Source: Microcoleus sp. bin38.metabat.b11b12b14.051 (GTDB taxonomy: Bacteria > Cyanobacteriota > Cyanobacteriia > Cyanobacteriales > Microcoleaceae). Taken from it: a stretch of 64,000 bases of DNA. This document shows, in pieces, positions 34,326 through 43,807 of this stretch; position 1 is the first letter of the stretch; every line of letters begins with the position of its first letter. The stretch lies in contig NZ_JAAFKD010000001.1 in the NCBI RefSeq assembly GCF_013299165.1, forward strand, positions 434,001 through 498,000, given 5' to 3'. Both the position numbers and the translations under genes were made by a program. Under the pieces are notes generated by a model. It had not been told where the DNA came from, did not search any database, and was given only the letters and a program-made list of their open reading frames with translations.

Positions 34326-35534
34326 ATGAGTTCGGAAAATATGGGTGATAGCGATCGCAATTTCAATCAAAATAATCCTCAAAATCGAGGGCTGCTCGGC
34401 TCGGGCTGGCGACCGCTATACCGTCAATTTGATTGGGAACACCTGCTGCACCTAGTCTCTAGCGACCCTGTAGAACTCGCTCAAAAAAGTTTAGATGCAG
34501 CTAGCGACATTGCCGATGCCATGGGACGACACCAGTATACCTGGTGGGCGAATATCTTAAATGTATTCTCGGAAAATACTCGCTACGAAATTGACGAGTT
34601 TTGGGATTACATTACTCCGCAGCCTGTTTACCCTGATTATCGTTACAAAGATGTTTTAGTTACCGAAACCCCCGTGGTGCAATTGGTGAGCCGCGCTAGC
34701 ATTCCCATCGACTACGTTCTCAACAAACTCCAAGAGATTACTATTTTTAAAGTTCTGGATTTGTTGGGAAAACCGGATGCGATTACCCAGTGTTTTATGG
34801 AACGGCATTTTTCTTATCCGCCGGAGCGATTTGTGAGCTGGGAACGCTTGGAGGTTTTGGGTACTGTTTATGCTTATTGGGGTCGATGCGGCTGTTGGCT
34901 GCAAATTGACAGCTACGACAGGGGAAGACGCTGCTACACTCTGATTTGCCAGGATATTGCGCCGCTGGTGAGCAAGGCTACTTACAATTTAGCGGTGATT
35001 CTCAGCGGGTATAAAAGCCGTGTCGGACAGGTTAACAGTCAGTTCCCGATTCGGAGTTTTTCTGCGGATGTTCAAAGTTTTACCGATATTGTTGAGCAGG
35101 CAATTTTGGAGCGAAATCAGTTGGCGGTTTTGGTTAGCGGTGAACCTGGGACTGGCAAAACTGCTTGGACGCAGGCGGTAGCAAAAGAGATTTTAGTGCC
35201 GCTGGGTTATGTGATCTTTATCTTAGACCACGATGCTGTAGAAAATTTTGTGCCGCCGAGTTATTTGCAGCGGATTTGCATCATTATCAACGAGGCTGAT
35301 AATTTGGCTCAGGATCGATCGACTCCCCAGGCCCAACGCACTAACAAAACTGAACACATTTTGAGTTTACTCGATGGCACTCTCTATCAAAGCGTCATGG
35401 ACGAAAACGGCATTCAATTTCAGCAAAAACTCGTAGTGTTGATGACTTGCAACACGACTGAAAGATTCGATCCTGCAATGCTGCGGAAAGGGCGAGTCGA
35501 TTTTACCAGTGAATTTACACACAAATTTGTTTGA
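34326..35534 (+). CDS. AAA-family ATPase of unknown function
   Basis: A 402-residue protein. The C-terminal part is an AAA module: Walker A GEPGTGKTAW near residue 277, Walker B region IIINEADN, sensor 1 in VLMTCNTTERFD, and AMLRKGRVD. In Walker B the usual Asp is Asn but the catalytic Glu is kept. The N-terminal 240 residues are helical with no named domain, and start SGWRPLYRQFDWEHLLHLVS. It resembles cyanobacterial ATPases of the BCS1/Ycf46 neighbourhood only in the AAA part. The function cannot be inferred. Confidence 0.78.
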   Translation: MSSENMGDSDRNFNQNNPQNRGLLGSGWRPLYRQFDWEHLLHLVSSDPVELAQKSLDAASDIADAMGRHQYTWWANILNVFSENTRYEIDEFWDYITPQPVYPDYRYKDVLVTETPVVQLVSRASIPIDYVLNKLQEITIFKVLDLLGKPDAITQCFMERHFSYPPERFVSWERLEVLGTVYAYWGRCGCWLQIDSYDRGRRCYTLICQDIAPLVSKATYNLAVILSGYKSRVGQVNSQFPIRSFSADVQSFTDIVEQAILERNQLAVLVSGEPGTGKTAWTQAVAKEILVPLGYVIFILDHDAVENFVPPSYLQRICIIINEADNLAQDRSTPQAQRTNKTEHILSLLDGTLYQSVMDENGIQFQQKLVVLMTCNTTERFDPAMLRKGRVDFTSEFTHKFV

Positions 35535-35688
35535 TCGCACACGCAAATTTTCAAACCAATTAAGTAATTACACTGCTTTTGCTGCCTCAATTATTGAATA
35601 ATTATGAGGAAATCTTCTGAATTTCAAGGTTGAGCGAATAATTTCTTTAGTACCTATGGACACATCCCATCAAAAATGATATTACTGA

Positions 35689-35717
35689 TGGGTGATACCC
35701 TCTAAGGGTGTCACCCA
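35689..35717. repeat. Hairpin after the AAA ATPase gene
   Basis: Arms TGGGTGATACCC and GGGTGTCACCCA pair with one mismatch around TCTAA. It is about 155 bases after the stop. No T-run follows, so it may not be a terminator. Confidence 0.6.
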
Positions 35718-35797
35718 TAACAGGAAATCAGGGGAAGAGTGCTTTTGGTCTAAAACAGATTTTTTTAACTTGACAGCTATGGAGGATATCCCAAATC

Positions 35798-37984
35798 GTG
35801 CAAACTAAGCCAGTGAAGCAAAAAATTCGACTGGGAATGTATGCCGGCCCGATCGCCCACCAACAACCCGCAGAGGCAGCCGTGTCTGAAAGTCAAGAGG
35901 GATTTCGGCGGTTTGTGGAGCGCTCCGCCGACGCCGTAGCAATGGTAGATTGTGAAATGCGCTATATCTGCGTTTCTCGTCGCTGGCAAACAGATTGGGG
36001 TGTCTGCCCAAGCGAGGCGCGAGGCCGAACTCATGGGGAATTTTTCCCGAATATCCCGGAATATTGGCAGCAAAACGCCCGCGCTTGTTTGGCTGGAGTT
36101 TTGGAATATAGCGAATTTGTGGCAGCGAGTTCGCCCCCATCTGTAACAGAAAAAACGGAAGAATCCGTCGGTGCGCCAGTCAAATGGGCATTTTGGCCGT
36201 GGAAAAATAGCTCGGGTGCGATCGGCGGTTTAATCTTGTTTGCTGAAAAAATAGCTGACAGAACTTGTCACAATACATGGACGCCAAATTACCAAAACAG
36301 GCAGTTAGAAACAAAATTACAACTAACTCAAACTGCTCTAGACAATGCTGCTGATACAGTTTTTTTGAGTACATCAGACGGTAAAATTTGCTACGCCAAT
36401 AAAGCCGCTTGCGATCGGGGAGGCTACTTGGAATCAGAACTGCTAAACCTGAGGATGAGCGACATCGATTCGCAGTTATCAGCATCGGATTGGCAAGCAC
36501 ACTGGGATCAACTCAAGCAGCAAAGCAACCTAACTTTTGAAACCACTTACCAAACCAAAGACGGCGCCAGTTTTTCCGTCGAAGTCCAAGTCAATTATTT
36601 AGCATACGGCGGCTGCGAATACTGCTGCGCGATCGCTCGCGACATTTCTGCTCGCCTCGCAGCACAATCAGCTCTTGTAGACGCAAAAGAGCAACTTCAA
36701 GCCGTCTTGGACGCCGTACCCGGATTAGTTTCTTGGGTAAGTTCTGATTTCCGCTACTTGGGAGTAAACCGACATTTAGCTAATGCTTACCAAATGCCTG
36801 GGCAAGTATTTGTCGGTCAAAAAATAGGTTTTATACAGAACAGCCAAAAATTTAACGATTTAGTATACGAGTTTTTTGCCACATCAAAAAAGCAGATGTC
36901 TCAAGAAATAACAGTCAGCGTCAGAGGAGAAAACAAAAATTATTTAATAGTTGCTCAAAAATATCAAAGAAGTACGGCTGCGGTATTTGTGGGATTGGAT
37001 ATCACAGAAAGTAAACAATCTCTTTGGGCTTTGCAACAATCAGAAGAACGCCTGCGGCTGCAAGCGGCAAAAATTGAGAATACGCTGTTAGTTCTCCAGA
37101 AAACTCAAACTCAATTAATTCAAATAGAAAAAATGTCTTCTCTGGGGCAGTTAGTAGCAGGAATTGCTCACGAAATTAACAATCCAGTTAGTTTTATTTC
37201 CGGCAACGTCAGCCACGCCACCGGTTACATTCAAGAACTGCTGCGCTCGATCGATCTTTACCAAAAGCATTATCCCCATCCGGTGGCAGAAATTCAAAAT
37301 TTCATGGAAGAATTAGACTTAGAATTTATTAAAAAAGACTTGCCAAAACTGCTAAATTCCATGAAAGTCGGCTCGCAAAGGATTCGGGATGTAGTGCGAT
37401 CGCTCCGCTTGTTCTCGCGCACCGACGAAGCCGAAATGAAAACCGCAGATATCCACGAAGGTTTGGACAGTACAGTGCTGATCTTGCAAAATCGGCTGCA
37501 AGCTAAAGGGGGACGCCCGGGAATTTCTCTGATTAAGGAATACGGAAATTTGCCGCGAGTCCGCTGCTATGCGGGAGAGTTAAATCAAGTTTTCATGCAC
37601 TTGTTGACAAATGCGATCGACGCTTTGGAAGAAGGGGGCAGAAATCCAGAAAAGTATAGTACAATGCAAAGTGAGTCTTTGTTGTCTGCGGGCGGTTCGG
37701 GATCTGAAATATTCAATCCTGAAATTCGGATTCGCACGGAAGTGATTGGGGAGAGCGAAGTAGCGATCGCCATTAGCGATAACGGCCCAGGGATGACCCA
37801 AGAAGTTCTAGGCTGCATTTTTGACCCTTTATTTACCACTAAATGTCCGACAACAAGCACAGGTTTGGGATTGGCAATATCCCAGCATTTGGTAGTAGAA
37901 AAGCACGGCGGTGAGTTGCAGTGTATTTCTCGGCTGGGAGAAGGTACTGAGTTGATCGTTAAACTTGCGATCGGTAATGATTAA
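35798..37984 (+). CDS. PAS-containing sensor histidine kinase
   Basis: A 728-residue kinase. PAS-like domains occupy about residues 35-140 (degenerate), 165-285 (ending AIARDISARL) and 295-405 (ending GLDITESK). A coiled coil follows, then HisKA with LAGIAHEINNPVSFISGN near residue 460, and HATPase with DNGPG, FTTK and TGLGLAIS. The long insertion after the H-box is typical of the cyanobacterial NtrB-like/Atoc class. GTG at 35798 is the start, with GGAGGATA at 35781. The partner regulator is not adjacent. The signal is unknown. Confidence 0.87.
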   Translation: MQTKPVKQKIRLGMYAGPIAHQQPAEAAVSESQEGFRRFVERSADAVAMVDCEMRYICVSRRWQTDWGVCPSEARGRTHGEFFPNIPEYWQQNARACLAGVLEYSEFVAASSPPSVTEKTEESVGAPVKWAFWPWKNSSGAIGGLILFAEKIADRTCHNTWTPNYQNRQLETKLQLTQTALDNAADTVFLSTSDGKICYANKAACDRGGYLESELLNLRMSDIDSQLSASDWQAHWDQLKQQSNLTFETTYQTKDGASFSVEVQVNYLAYGGCEYCCAIARDISARLAAQSALVDAKEQLQAVLDAVPGLVSWVSSDFRYLGVNRHLANAYQMPGQVFVGQKIGFIQNSQKFNDLVYEFFATSKKQMSQEITVSVRGENKNYLIVAQKYQRSTAAVFVGLDITESKQSLWALQQSEERLRLQAAKIENTLLVLQKTQTQLIQIEKMSSLGQLVAGIAHEINNPVSFISGNVSHATGYIQELLRSIDLYQKHYPHPVAEIQNFMEELDLEFIKKDLPKLLNSMKVGSQRIRDVVRSLRLFSRTDEAEMKTADIHEGLDSTVLILQNRLQAKGGRPGISLIKEYGNLPRVRCYAGELNQVFMHLLTNAIDALEEGGRNPEKYSTMQSESLLSAGGSGSEIFNPEIRIRTEVIGESEVAIAISDNGPGMTQEVLGCIFDPLFTTKCPTTSTGLGLAISQHLVVEKHGGELQCISRLGEGTELIVKLAIGND

Positions 37985-38144
37985 TTGATGTGATGGTGCT
38001 TTTACTATCAGAATGTGGCGACTACGAACTAATGTTTTATTCACGAAGTTTTGTAGGTTCGTCAGGAATGAATATGAGACGACATACCAATCATTTTTTA
38101 CCTGACGCACCCTACAAAATCTCAAATCTACAATCTAAAAGAAT

Positions 38145-38438
38145 ATGGTAATTGAGTGGCTGAGATTTAAAGTACCTCCCGAAAAATGGGAAGAGTTTAT
38201 TCTGCGAGATGAAGAAGTTTGGACTGCGGGACTAAGAAGTTTTTCCGGTTATTTGGGCAAAGAAGTTTGGGTGGATGCGGTGGAAAATGAGGTGGTGATG
38301 TTGATTCGCTGGAAAACTAGGGAACAGTGGAAGTCGGTGCCGCAAAGCACAATCGATGAGTTGGATGCCAAAATGGGCGATTTACAAATGCCGATCGCCG
38401 AAAGCCGCGAATATCAAGTTCGCAAGTTTTTGCATTAG
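38145..38438 (+). CDS. TIGR03792 family protein
   Basis: A 97-residue member of a small cyanobacterial family with a dimeric alpha/beta barrel (ABM-like) look. The start MVIEWLRFKVPPEKWEEFIL, then VWTAGLRSFSGYLGKEVW, is diagnostic. The function is unknown; related folds act as monooxygenases. The preceding region contains a TAGG...CCTA repeat, and heptamer repeats begin 12 bases after the stop. Confidence 0.82.
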   Translation: MVIEWLRFKVPPEKWEEFILRDEEVWTAGLRSFSGYLGKEVWVDAVENEVVMLIRWKTREQWKSVPQSTIDELDAKMGDLQMPIAESREYQVRKFLH

Positions 38439-38851
38439 TTTTTTAAGAAGTCATTGGTCATTGGTCATTGGTCATTGGTCATCTCGCCCGAAGAGCGAAG
38501 TCGAAGGGTGGTCATTGGTCATCTCGCCGAAGAGCGAAGCCGAAGGGTGGTCATTTGTCATTGGTCATTGGTCATCTCGCCCGAAGAGCGAAGCCGAAGG
38601 GTGGTCATTTGTCATTGGTCATTGGTCATCTCGCCGAAGAGCGAAGCCGAAGGGTGGTCATTTGTCATTTGTCATCTCGCCCTGAGCGAAGTCGAAGGGT
38701 GGTCATTTGTCATTTGTCATTTGTCATTTGTCATCAGGAATCAGGAAGAGGGACGAAGGAAGTTCGGCAACGAGCCATGTGCGGGATTTAACGAATGGAA
38801 TAATTACCAATTACTAATTACCAATTACCAATTACCAATTTCTGAGTTTTT
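38439..38851. repeat. Compound repeat region: TCATTGG heptamers, AAGAGCGAAGCCGAAGGG units, AATTACC heptamers
   Basis: Bases 38451-38478 hold four TCATTGG units. Then a composite unit, heptamers plus CATCTCGCC..GAAGAGCGAAGCCGAAGGGTGG, is repeated five times to about 38702, followed by TCATTTG heptamers to about 38732. At 38802-38836 there are five AATTACC-type heptamers. Open frames across here are simple translations of the repeats and not genes. Confidence 0.9.
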
Positions 38852-38986
38852 TTAAGCAAATCTTGCATATAGAGCTGAAATAAAATTGACTGTTAAAAAG
38901 CCTACTGCTAGGACAAGAATGATAAAAATTGTGATACTAAACATAGACTTTAGCCGATCGCCAATTCCGATTTTTTCTGAGTTCAT
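38852..38986 (-). CDS. Small single-pass membrane protein (44 aa)
   Basis: A frame too short for ordinary calling encodes 44 residues: a charged start MNSEKIGIGDRLKSMF, one hydrophobic segment (SITIFIILVLAVGFLTVNFI) and a short basic end. It looks like the small membrane subunits common in cyanobacterial photosynthetic or NDH complexes, but I do not recognise it as any of them. The upstream ribosome site is weak. It lies alone between repeats. Confidence 0.5.
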   Translation of the reverse strand: MNSEKIGIGDRLKSMFSITIFIILVLAVGFLTVNFISALYARFA

Positions 38987-39406
38987 TGGTTAATTTTTAC
39001 TGTAAATTTTTGACTGACAATTGAGAACGAGTGCATTATACCAATGCGCGCCAAAAAATGCAACTTGCTAGCTAGCTCAAAACTCCTATTTCCGTCAAAA
39101 AATCACATTTTTTTTAATTTTTGATTTTTCAGGTAAAATATCAATCTAAAATCTCAAATCCGATGAGGGATTGTTTGGTTGGCGGTAGTGGCGATTGTCG
39201 ATCGCTCGGGGGCGATCGCGCCCGCGTCATGTAAAATAGAGGGCGGCTTGGGTGCAGCATTTAACAGCCCCAATAGAGGGCGACAGCAAGACAGCTCCCA
39301 AATACATAATAATATGCCTGTCATCCTTAACCTACTGAATAAGGTAAAAATAGAAGAGCGCCCCGAAATAATCTAAAACATATAAGTGAAAAAAGGATAG
39401 AAATCG
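38987..39406. other. Intergenic region without recognised gene
   Basis: The first part is AT-rich. The centre (39190-39230) is rich in CGATCG motifs. I see no feature I can name, apart from an AAGGAT site just before the gene at 39407. Confidence 0.4.
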
Positions 39407-40282
39407 ATGCTCCACCCAGTCTCGCAACCTTACCAACAACGAGAAAATAGTATGACCCAAAGAGTAGCACGCAAGCCAAACCCATCTGCTAGAAACCACT
39501 TGAGGCAAACTTTTCCTCAAAGGCACTGGCTGGAGGTGGCAGAGTACGCCTCTCTGGCGGCCTCTGGTTTGGGTTCCTTGGCGGTGGCTGTGTCGGGTCA
39601 AGCTTTTTACGGGGTGGCTCCGCTAACTTTGGCTTTGTCGCTGAGTGTGGCTAACCGATATCGGTTCGAGCAGCAAGCGCGGCTTCATCAGACTTCGGAA
39701 CTCAGTCAAGTCCAAAAATCTGTCAATAAGGTCGAAAAAACGGCGGTGACGGTAATTGTTAAATTGCGGAGGCAGTTGTCTGCGGATATTGCAGCACTGC
39801 GCCAGCAAATGGCTGTAATGCCAAGGGCTGACGGTTTTGAGGAGTCGATCGACATCGAGCGGCAGTTGCTGAGTTTGGGAGAGTCGGTAGCTTCTTTGCA
39901 AGAAATTGTCGCCTCTGCTGTCCTCGATGTCCGCCAGCAGGTGAACGCACAACTGCAAGATTTATCGATCGGCTCGTCGGCAAATCTCCAAGCTGTAGAA
40001 CAGGCGATAGAACAACTGCAAAGGGCGACGAAAGGTTTGACTGAAACTACGATCTCCCGAGACGAATGGGAAGTAGTAAATACTCGATTTTTTGAAATCC
40101 AAAAAGTCATGGCAAATCTGCAAAGCCAACTGCAATCTCCCACCCACCAATCGACTCCGGATTTGTCCGAAGTTCAAGCTCAAATTTACCGTTTGGAACA
40201 CGAGCAACAAGAAGTTGTCAAACCTCACCTCAAGCGTTTAATCACTGTTGTCAAGCAGTTGCAACACACACAAGACAGTTGA
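39407..40282 (+). CDS. Membrane-anchored coiled-coil protein (unknown)
   Basis: A 291-residue protein. Residues 40-80 form two close hydrophobic segments (SLAASGLGSLAVAVSG and GVAPLTLALSLSVAN), followed by a long Gln/Glu/Lys-rich coiled coil to the C-terminus (EKTAVTVIVKLRRQLSADIA, AQIYRLEHEQQEVVKPHLKR). Similar cyanobacterial proteins are conserved but unassigned. The stop codon lies within the first unit of a TTGACAG repeat array. A second ATG at 39452 is possible; the one at 39407 has an AAGGAT site. Confidence 0.72.
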   Translation: MLHPVSQPYQQRENSMTQRVARKPNPSARNHLRQTFPQRHWLEVAEYASLAASGLGSLAVAVSGQAFYGVAPLTLALSLSVANRYRFEQQARLHQTSELSQVQKSVNKVEKTAVTVIVKLRRQLSADIAALRQQMAVMPRADGFEESIDIERQLLSLGESVASLQEIVASAVLDVRQQVNAQLQDLSIGSSANLQAVEQAIEQLQRATKGLTETTISRDEWEVVNTRFFEIQKVMANLQSQLQSPTHQSTPDLSEVQAQIYRLEHEQQEVVKPHLKRLITVVKQLQHTQDS

Positions 40283-40581
40283 CAGTTGACAGTTGACAGT
40301 TGACAGCTTCTGGGTTGAGGGCGTTAATCTGTTGACAGTCAGGAAATTGACGCTTTGCCACTGATGATAGTTGACAGCTTGTCCCCTAGCAGACTGAAGG
40401 GGTGAGAGTTGACAGTTATTATGGGTGATTGGTGATTAGTCATCAGTCATAAGGAAGATTTTCGCACTCTCCCCTCTCTTCCCTCTCCGGGCAGGAGTCC
40501 AATTTTTGGGGCAAATGTGTTACAAATTTAAAAGGTAATCTGTCTAGTTGACCTATTTTCAGGCTGTTACGAGAAAATCAA
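40283..40581. repeat. TTGACAG heptamers and spacer before prlC
   Basis: About four TTGACAG units (40279-40306) begin at the preceding stop codon, with scattered single copies further on (40332, 40370, 40409). The remainder is spacer with no gene. Confidence 0.8.
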
Positions 40582-42684
40582 ATGACTGCAACTCTTACTC
40601 TTGCTGATAACCCGTTACTAACTGGCAAAGGATTGCCACCGTTTGACGCGATCGCACCCTCACACGTAGTCCCTGCCATTACGCAACTGCTAGCAGAACT
40701 AGAAGCCGAGCTGGCTGCCTTAGAAGTCTCTGTAGATCCGACTTGGAGCGGCTTAGTAGAACCCTTGCAGCGGCTCGGAGAGCGTTTAAATTGGAGCTGG
40801 AGTATTGTCGGGCATTTGATGGGGGTGAAAAATAGTCCGGAATTGCGATCGGCTCACGAAACAGTACAGCCGGAAGTAGTAAAATTTTGGAGCAAGCTCA
40901 GTCAGAGCAAACCGCTTTACGAAGCTTTTAAAGCGCTGCGGGCTAGCAAAAATTGGGACAGCTTAGAGTCAGCTCAACAGCGAATTGTAGAAGCTTCCCT
41001 CCGAGATGCCCAACTGTCTGGTGTTGGTTTAGAAGGCGAACAAAAAGAGCGTTTTAATGCCATTCAATTAGAATTAGCAGAAATTACTACCCAATTTTCC
41101 AATCACGTCCTCGACGCTACCAAAGCTTTCAGTATCACCCTCACAAACAAAGACGAAATTGATGGTTTGCCGCCGAGTTTGTTGAGTTTAGCAGCTCAAG
41201 CTGCTCGCAGCGCCGGTGAAGAAAATGCGGATGCCGAAAACGGCCCTTGGCGGATTACTTTAGACTTCCCCAGTTACGGCCCTTTCATGCAGCACAGTAC
41301 CCGCCGGGATTTGCGCGAAAAGTTGTACAAAGCTTTTATGGGCAGAGCCAGCAGCGGAGAATTGAATAACTGGCCTTTGACCGATCGCATTTTAGCACTG
41401 CGCCACGAAAAAGCGGCTTTGCTCGGATTTAGCAGTTATGCCGAATTGAGCTTGGCGAGCAAAATGGCTCCCGATGTTGCAGCAGTGGAAGCTTTGTTAG
41501 AAGAATTGCGCGAGGCTAGCTACAGTGCTGCTGTCAAAGATTTAGAAGAATTGAAAACTTTTGCAGCGAGCAAAGGCGCGCCGGAAGCGGCGGATTTGAA
41601 GCATTGGGATATTGGTTTTTGGTCGGAAAGACAGCGGGAAGAAAAGTTTGCTTTTAGTGCCGAAGAATTGCGTCCTTATTTTGCTTTGCCGCAGGTATTG
41701 GACGGACTATTTGGATTAGTAAAACGGCTGTTCGGCGTGACAGTAACTGCGGCGGATGGTCAATCTCCTGTGTGGAACCCAGATGTTCGCTATTTCAGAA
41801 TAGATGATGAAGCCGGAAATGCGATCGCCAATTTTTATTTAGATCCGTACAGCCGCCCGGAAGAAAAGCGCGGCGGTGCTTGGATGGACGAGTGCGTGGT
41901 GCGCGCTAAATTTGTGGAAGCGGGAAAAACCACAACGCGGTTGCCGGTGGCGTATTTGGTGTGCAACCAAAGCCCTCCTGTTGACGGGAAACCGAGTTTA
42001 ATGACTTTCGTGGAAGTAGAAACTTTGTTTCACGAATTCGGTCACGGTTTGCAGCATATGCTGACAACGGTAGACTATCCCGGGGCTTCTGGCATCAATA
42101 ATGTTGAGTGGGATGCGGTGGAATTGCCCAGTCAATTTATGGAAAATTGGTGTTACGATAGGGCGACTTTGTTCGGGATGGCAAAGCATTACCAAACTGG
42201 GGAAACTTTGCCGGAACACTATTACCAAAAGCTGTTAGCAGCGCGCCACTACATGAGTGGCAGTGCCATGCTCAGGCAAGTCCATTTTAGCAGTGTTGAC
42301 ATCGAATTGCACCACCGCTATCGATCGGGCGGCAGCGAAACTGTGGCAGATGTCCGCAACCGCATCGCTAAAACTACGACTGTTTTACCTCCTCTGGAAG
42401 GAGACGCATTTTTGTGCGCTTTCGGACACATTTTTGCGGGCGGCTACGCGGCAGGCTATTACAGCTATAAATGGGCGGAAGTCCTGAGTGCTGATGCTTT
42501 TGCAGCGTTTGAGGAGGCGGGTTTAGAAGACGAAAGTGCGATCGCCTCTACAGGTAAACGCTTCCGGGATACAGTGTTAGGATTGGGCGGCAGTTTGCAC
42601 CCGATGGAAGTGTTTAAAACTTTCCGGGGACGCGAACCGAGCACTAAAGCTTTGTTGAGACACAGCGGTTTAGCAGCAGCTTAA
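40582..42684 (+). CDS. prlC: M3-family oligopeptidase A-type metallopeptidase
   Basis: A 700-residue thimet/oligopeptidase-A-like enzyme. The zinc site HEFGHGLQH is present near residue 485, followed by the glutamate ligand region NVEWDAVELPSQFMENW. The length and N-terminus (LLTGKGLPPFDAIAPSHVVP) match bacterial OpdA/PrlC, which degrade short peptides, including signal-peptide fragments, in the cytosol. A terminator follows directly. It stands as a single gene. Confidence 0.92.
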   Translation: MTATLTLADNPLLTGKGLPPFDAIAPSHVVPAITQLLAELEAELAALEVSVDPTWSGLVEPLQRLGERLNWSWSIVGHLMGVKNSPELRSAHETVQPEVVKFWSKLSQSKPLYEAFKALRASKNWDSLESAQQRIVEASLRDAQLSGVGLEGEQKERFNAIQLELAEITTQFSNHVLDATKAFSITLTNKDEIDGLPPSLLSLAAQAARSAGEENADAENGPWRITLDFPSYGPFMQHSTRRDLREKLYKAFMGRASSGELNNWPLTDRILALRHEKAALLGFSSYAELSLASKMAPDVAAVEALLEELREASYSAAVKDLEELKTFAASKGAPEAADLKHWDIGFWSERQREEKFAFSAEELRPYFALPQVLDGLFGLVKRLFGVTVTAADGQSPVWNPDVRYFRIDDEAGNAIANFYLDPYSRPEEKRGGAWMDECVVRAKFVEAGKTTTRLPVAYLVCNQSPPVDGKPSLMTFVEVETLFHEFGHGLQHMLTTVDYPGASGINNVEWDAVELPSQFMENWCYDRATLFGMAKHYQTGETLPEHYYQKLLAARHYMSGSAMLRQVHFSSVDIELHHRYRSGGSETVADVRNRIAKTTTVLPPLEGDAFLCAFGHIFAGGYAAGYYSYKWAEVLSADAFAAFEEAGLEDESAIASTGKRFRDTVLGLGGSLHPMEVFKTFRGREPSTKALLRHSGLAAA

Positions 42685-42707
42685 TTAATTAATTAACTGT
42701 GAAAAAA

Positions 42708-42753
42708 CTGGGATGAATGCAGTCAATTTTATCTGCATTCATCCCGGTTTTTT
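42708..42753 (+). terminator. Rho-independent terminator of prlC
   Basis: Arms CTGGGATGAATGCAG and CTGCATTCATCCCGG (42708-42722 and 42733-42747; one wobble pair) enclose a 10-base loop and are followed by TTTTTT. It begins 24 bases after the stop codon. Confidence 0.85.
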
Positions 42754-42871
42754 GCTAAATTCCCTGGTTGGTAGTTGCGAAGGCGACTCCTTTGATTTAT
42801 GCGGACTCGCCTGCGGAACCATCAAATTAATTTGACTCTATAAAATCCAGCAATAAACATCTGTAGTGTAA

Positions 42872-42998
42872 AATCGTGTCCCGTCGATTATTCTAACAAT
42901 AAATGGTTCGTAGTGCGGACTTCAGTCCGCAGCTTTCAAGCGGACTGAAGTCCGCACTACGAACCTTACTTATTGCTGTCAATCGTCGGACACGATAT
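42872..42998. repeat. Nested palindromic element
   Basis: A perfect 25-bp inverted repeat (42905-42929 and 42941-42965) is enclosed by imperfect outer arms ATCGTGTCC..CGATT..CAATAA and its inverse ending GGACACGAT. The core is a variant of the GTAGTGAGGACT hairpin family with GTGCGGAC. Confidence 0.75.
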
Positions 42999-43462
42999 CG
43001 CACACTATTATCTTGAAAATTTAAGATGATGTGCTATCGGCGGATTTTAGCTTAGGTGGAAGGCTCATCGAAGCAGCATCTCTATCGATACTGTCAGTAT
43101 TAAATGCAATCCACGCATATTTGCAGTTATTTATCAGTGATTATACTTAACTTGGCACATACATGAAAATAACTTTATATTTCGCAATACTTAATGTCAT
43201 GTTTGCTGAATACATCTAATGCTTTGATTGGCAACGATATATCTCAAATTTTACCGAATCTTTAATCTAGAGCTGCGAACACGCTACTTTTTTAAAGTTT
43301 TGATAAAGACGGGCGGCTGCGAGTTCAAAGAGCGAAAAAAATGCAAGTAAACATTAGCGAATTTAGTTATGAATAATTTTAAAATTGTTACAAAAAATCC
43401 TTGTGTATATGATAATAAGGAATAATTGATATTTACTTGTTCACCTATAGATTGAGATATTC

Positions 43463-43729
43463 ATGGATATTCAATTAATTAATATCGGTTTTGGTAATAT
43501 TGTGTCGGCTAACCGAGTGATTGCGATTGTCAGTCCCGAGTCAGCGCCAATTAAGCGTATAATTACTGATGCGCGGGAGCGGGGACAACTGGTTGATGCT
43601 ACTTACGGGCGCCGCACGAGAGCGGTAATTATTACAGATTCGAGTCACGTCATTCTGTCGGCGATTCAGCCGGAAACGGTTGCTAATCGTTTTGCGATCG
43701 GCAAAGACGGTCAAGGTCGCGATGATTGA
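43463..43729 (+). CDS. remA: RemA/DUF370 family regulator
   Basis: An 88-residue DUF370 protein ([40 protein letters not shown]). In Bacillus, RemA is a DNA-binding activator of matrix and osmoprotection genes. In cyanobacteria the gene is regularly found just before gmk, as here (78-base gap). Its targets in cyanobacteria are not known. Confidence 0.9.
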   Translation: MDIQLINIGFGNIVSANRVIAIVSPESAPIKRIITDARERGQLVDATYGRRTRAVIITDSSHVILSAIQPETVANRFAIGKDGQGRDD

Positions 43730-43807
43730 GGTTTGTCAGTTGCAATTTGAGCACTTACAGTATAGAGTAAGCGAAAACTTGAATTGTGACATGGTTCTCT
43801 TCTAAAA

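Larger units (their letters stand above)
42685..43462. other. 778-bp intergenic region with terminator and nested inverted repeat
   Basis: Contains the prlC terminator (42708-42753) and a nested palindromic element at about 42872-42998. The rest, 43000-43462, is AT-rich and lacks a gene; the remA promoter must lie here. No riboswitch-like motif was recognised. Confidence 0.55.

Noticed and set aside
38439-38732. tRNA or structured RNA in the repeat region
   Set aside because: No cloverleaf or GGTTCGA-type T-loop found; pairing is explained by repeat units.
38356-38855. Overlapping open frames of 107-133 codons on the plus strand
   Set aside because: They are translations of the TCATTGG and AAGAGCGAAGCCGAAGGG repeats (repeated VIGHWSSRPKSEAEGW), with no coding signal.
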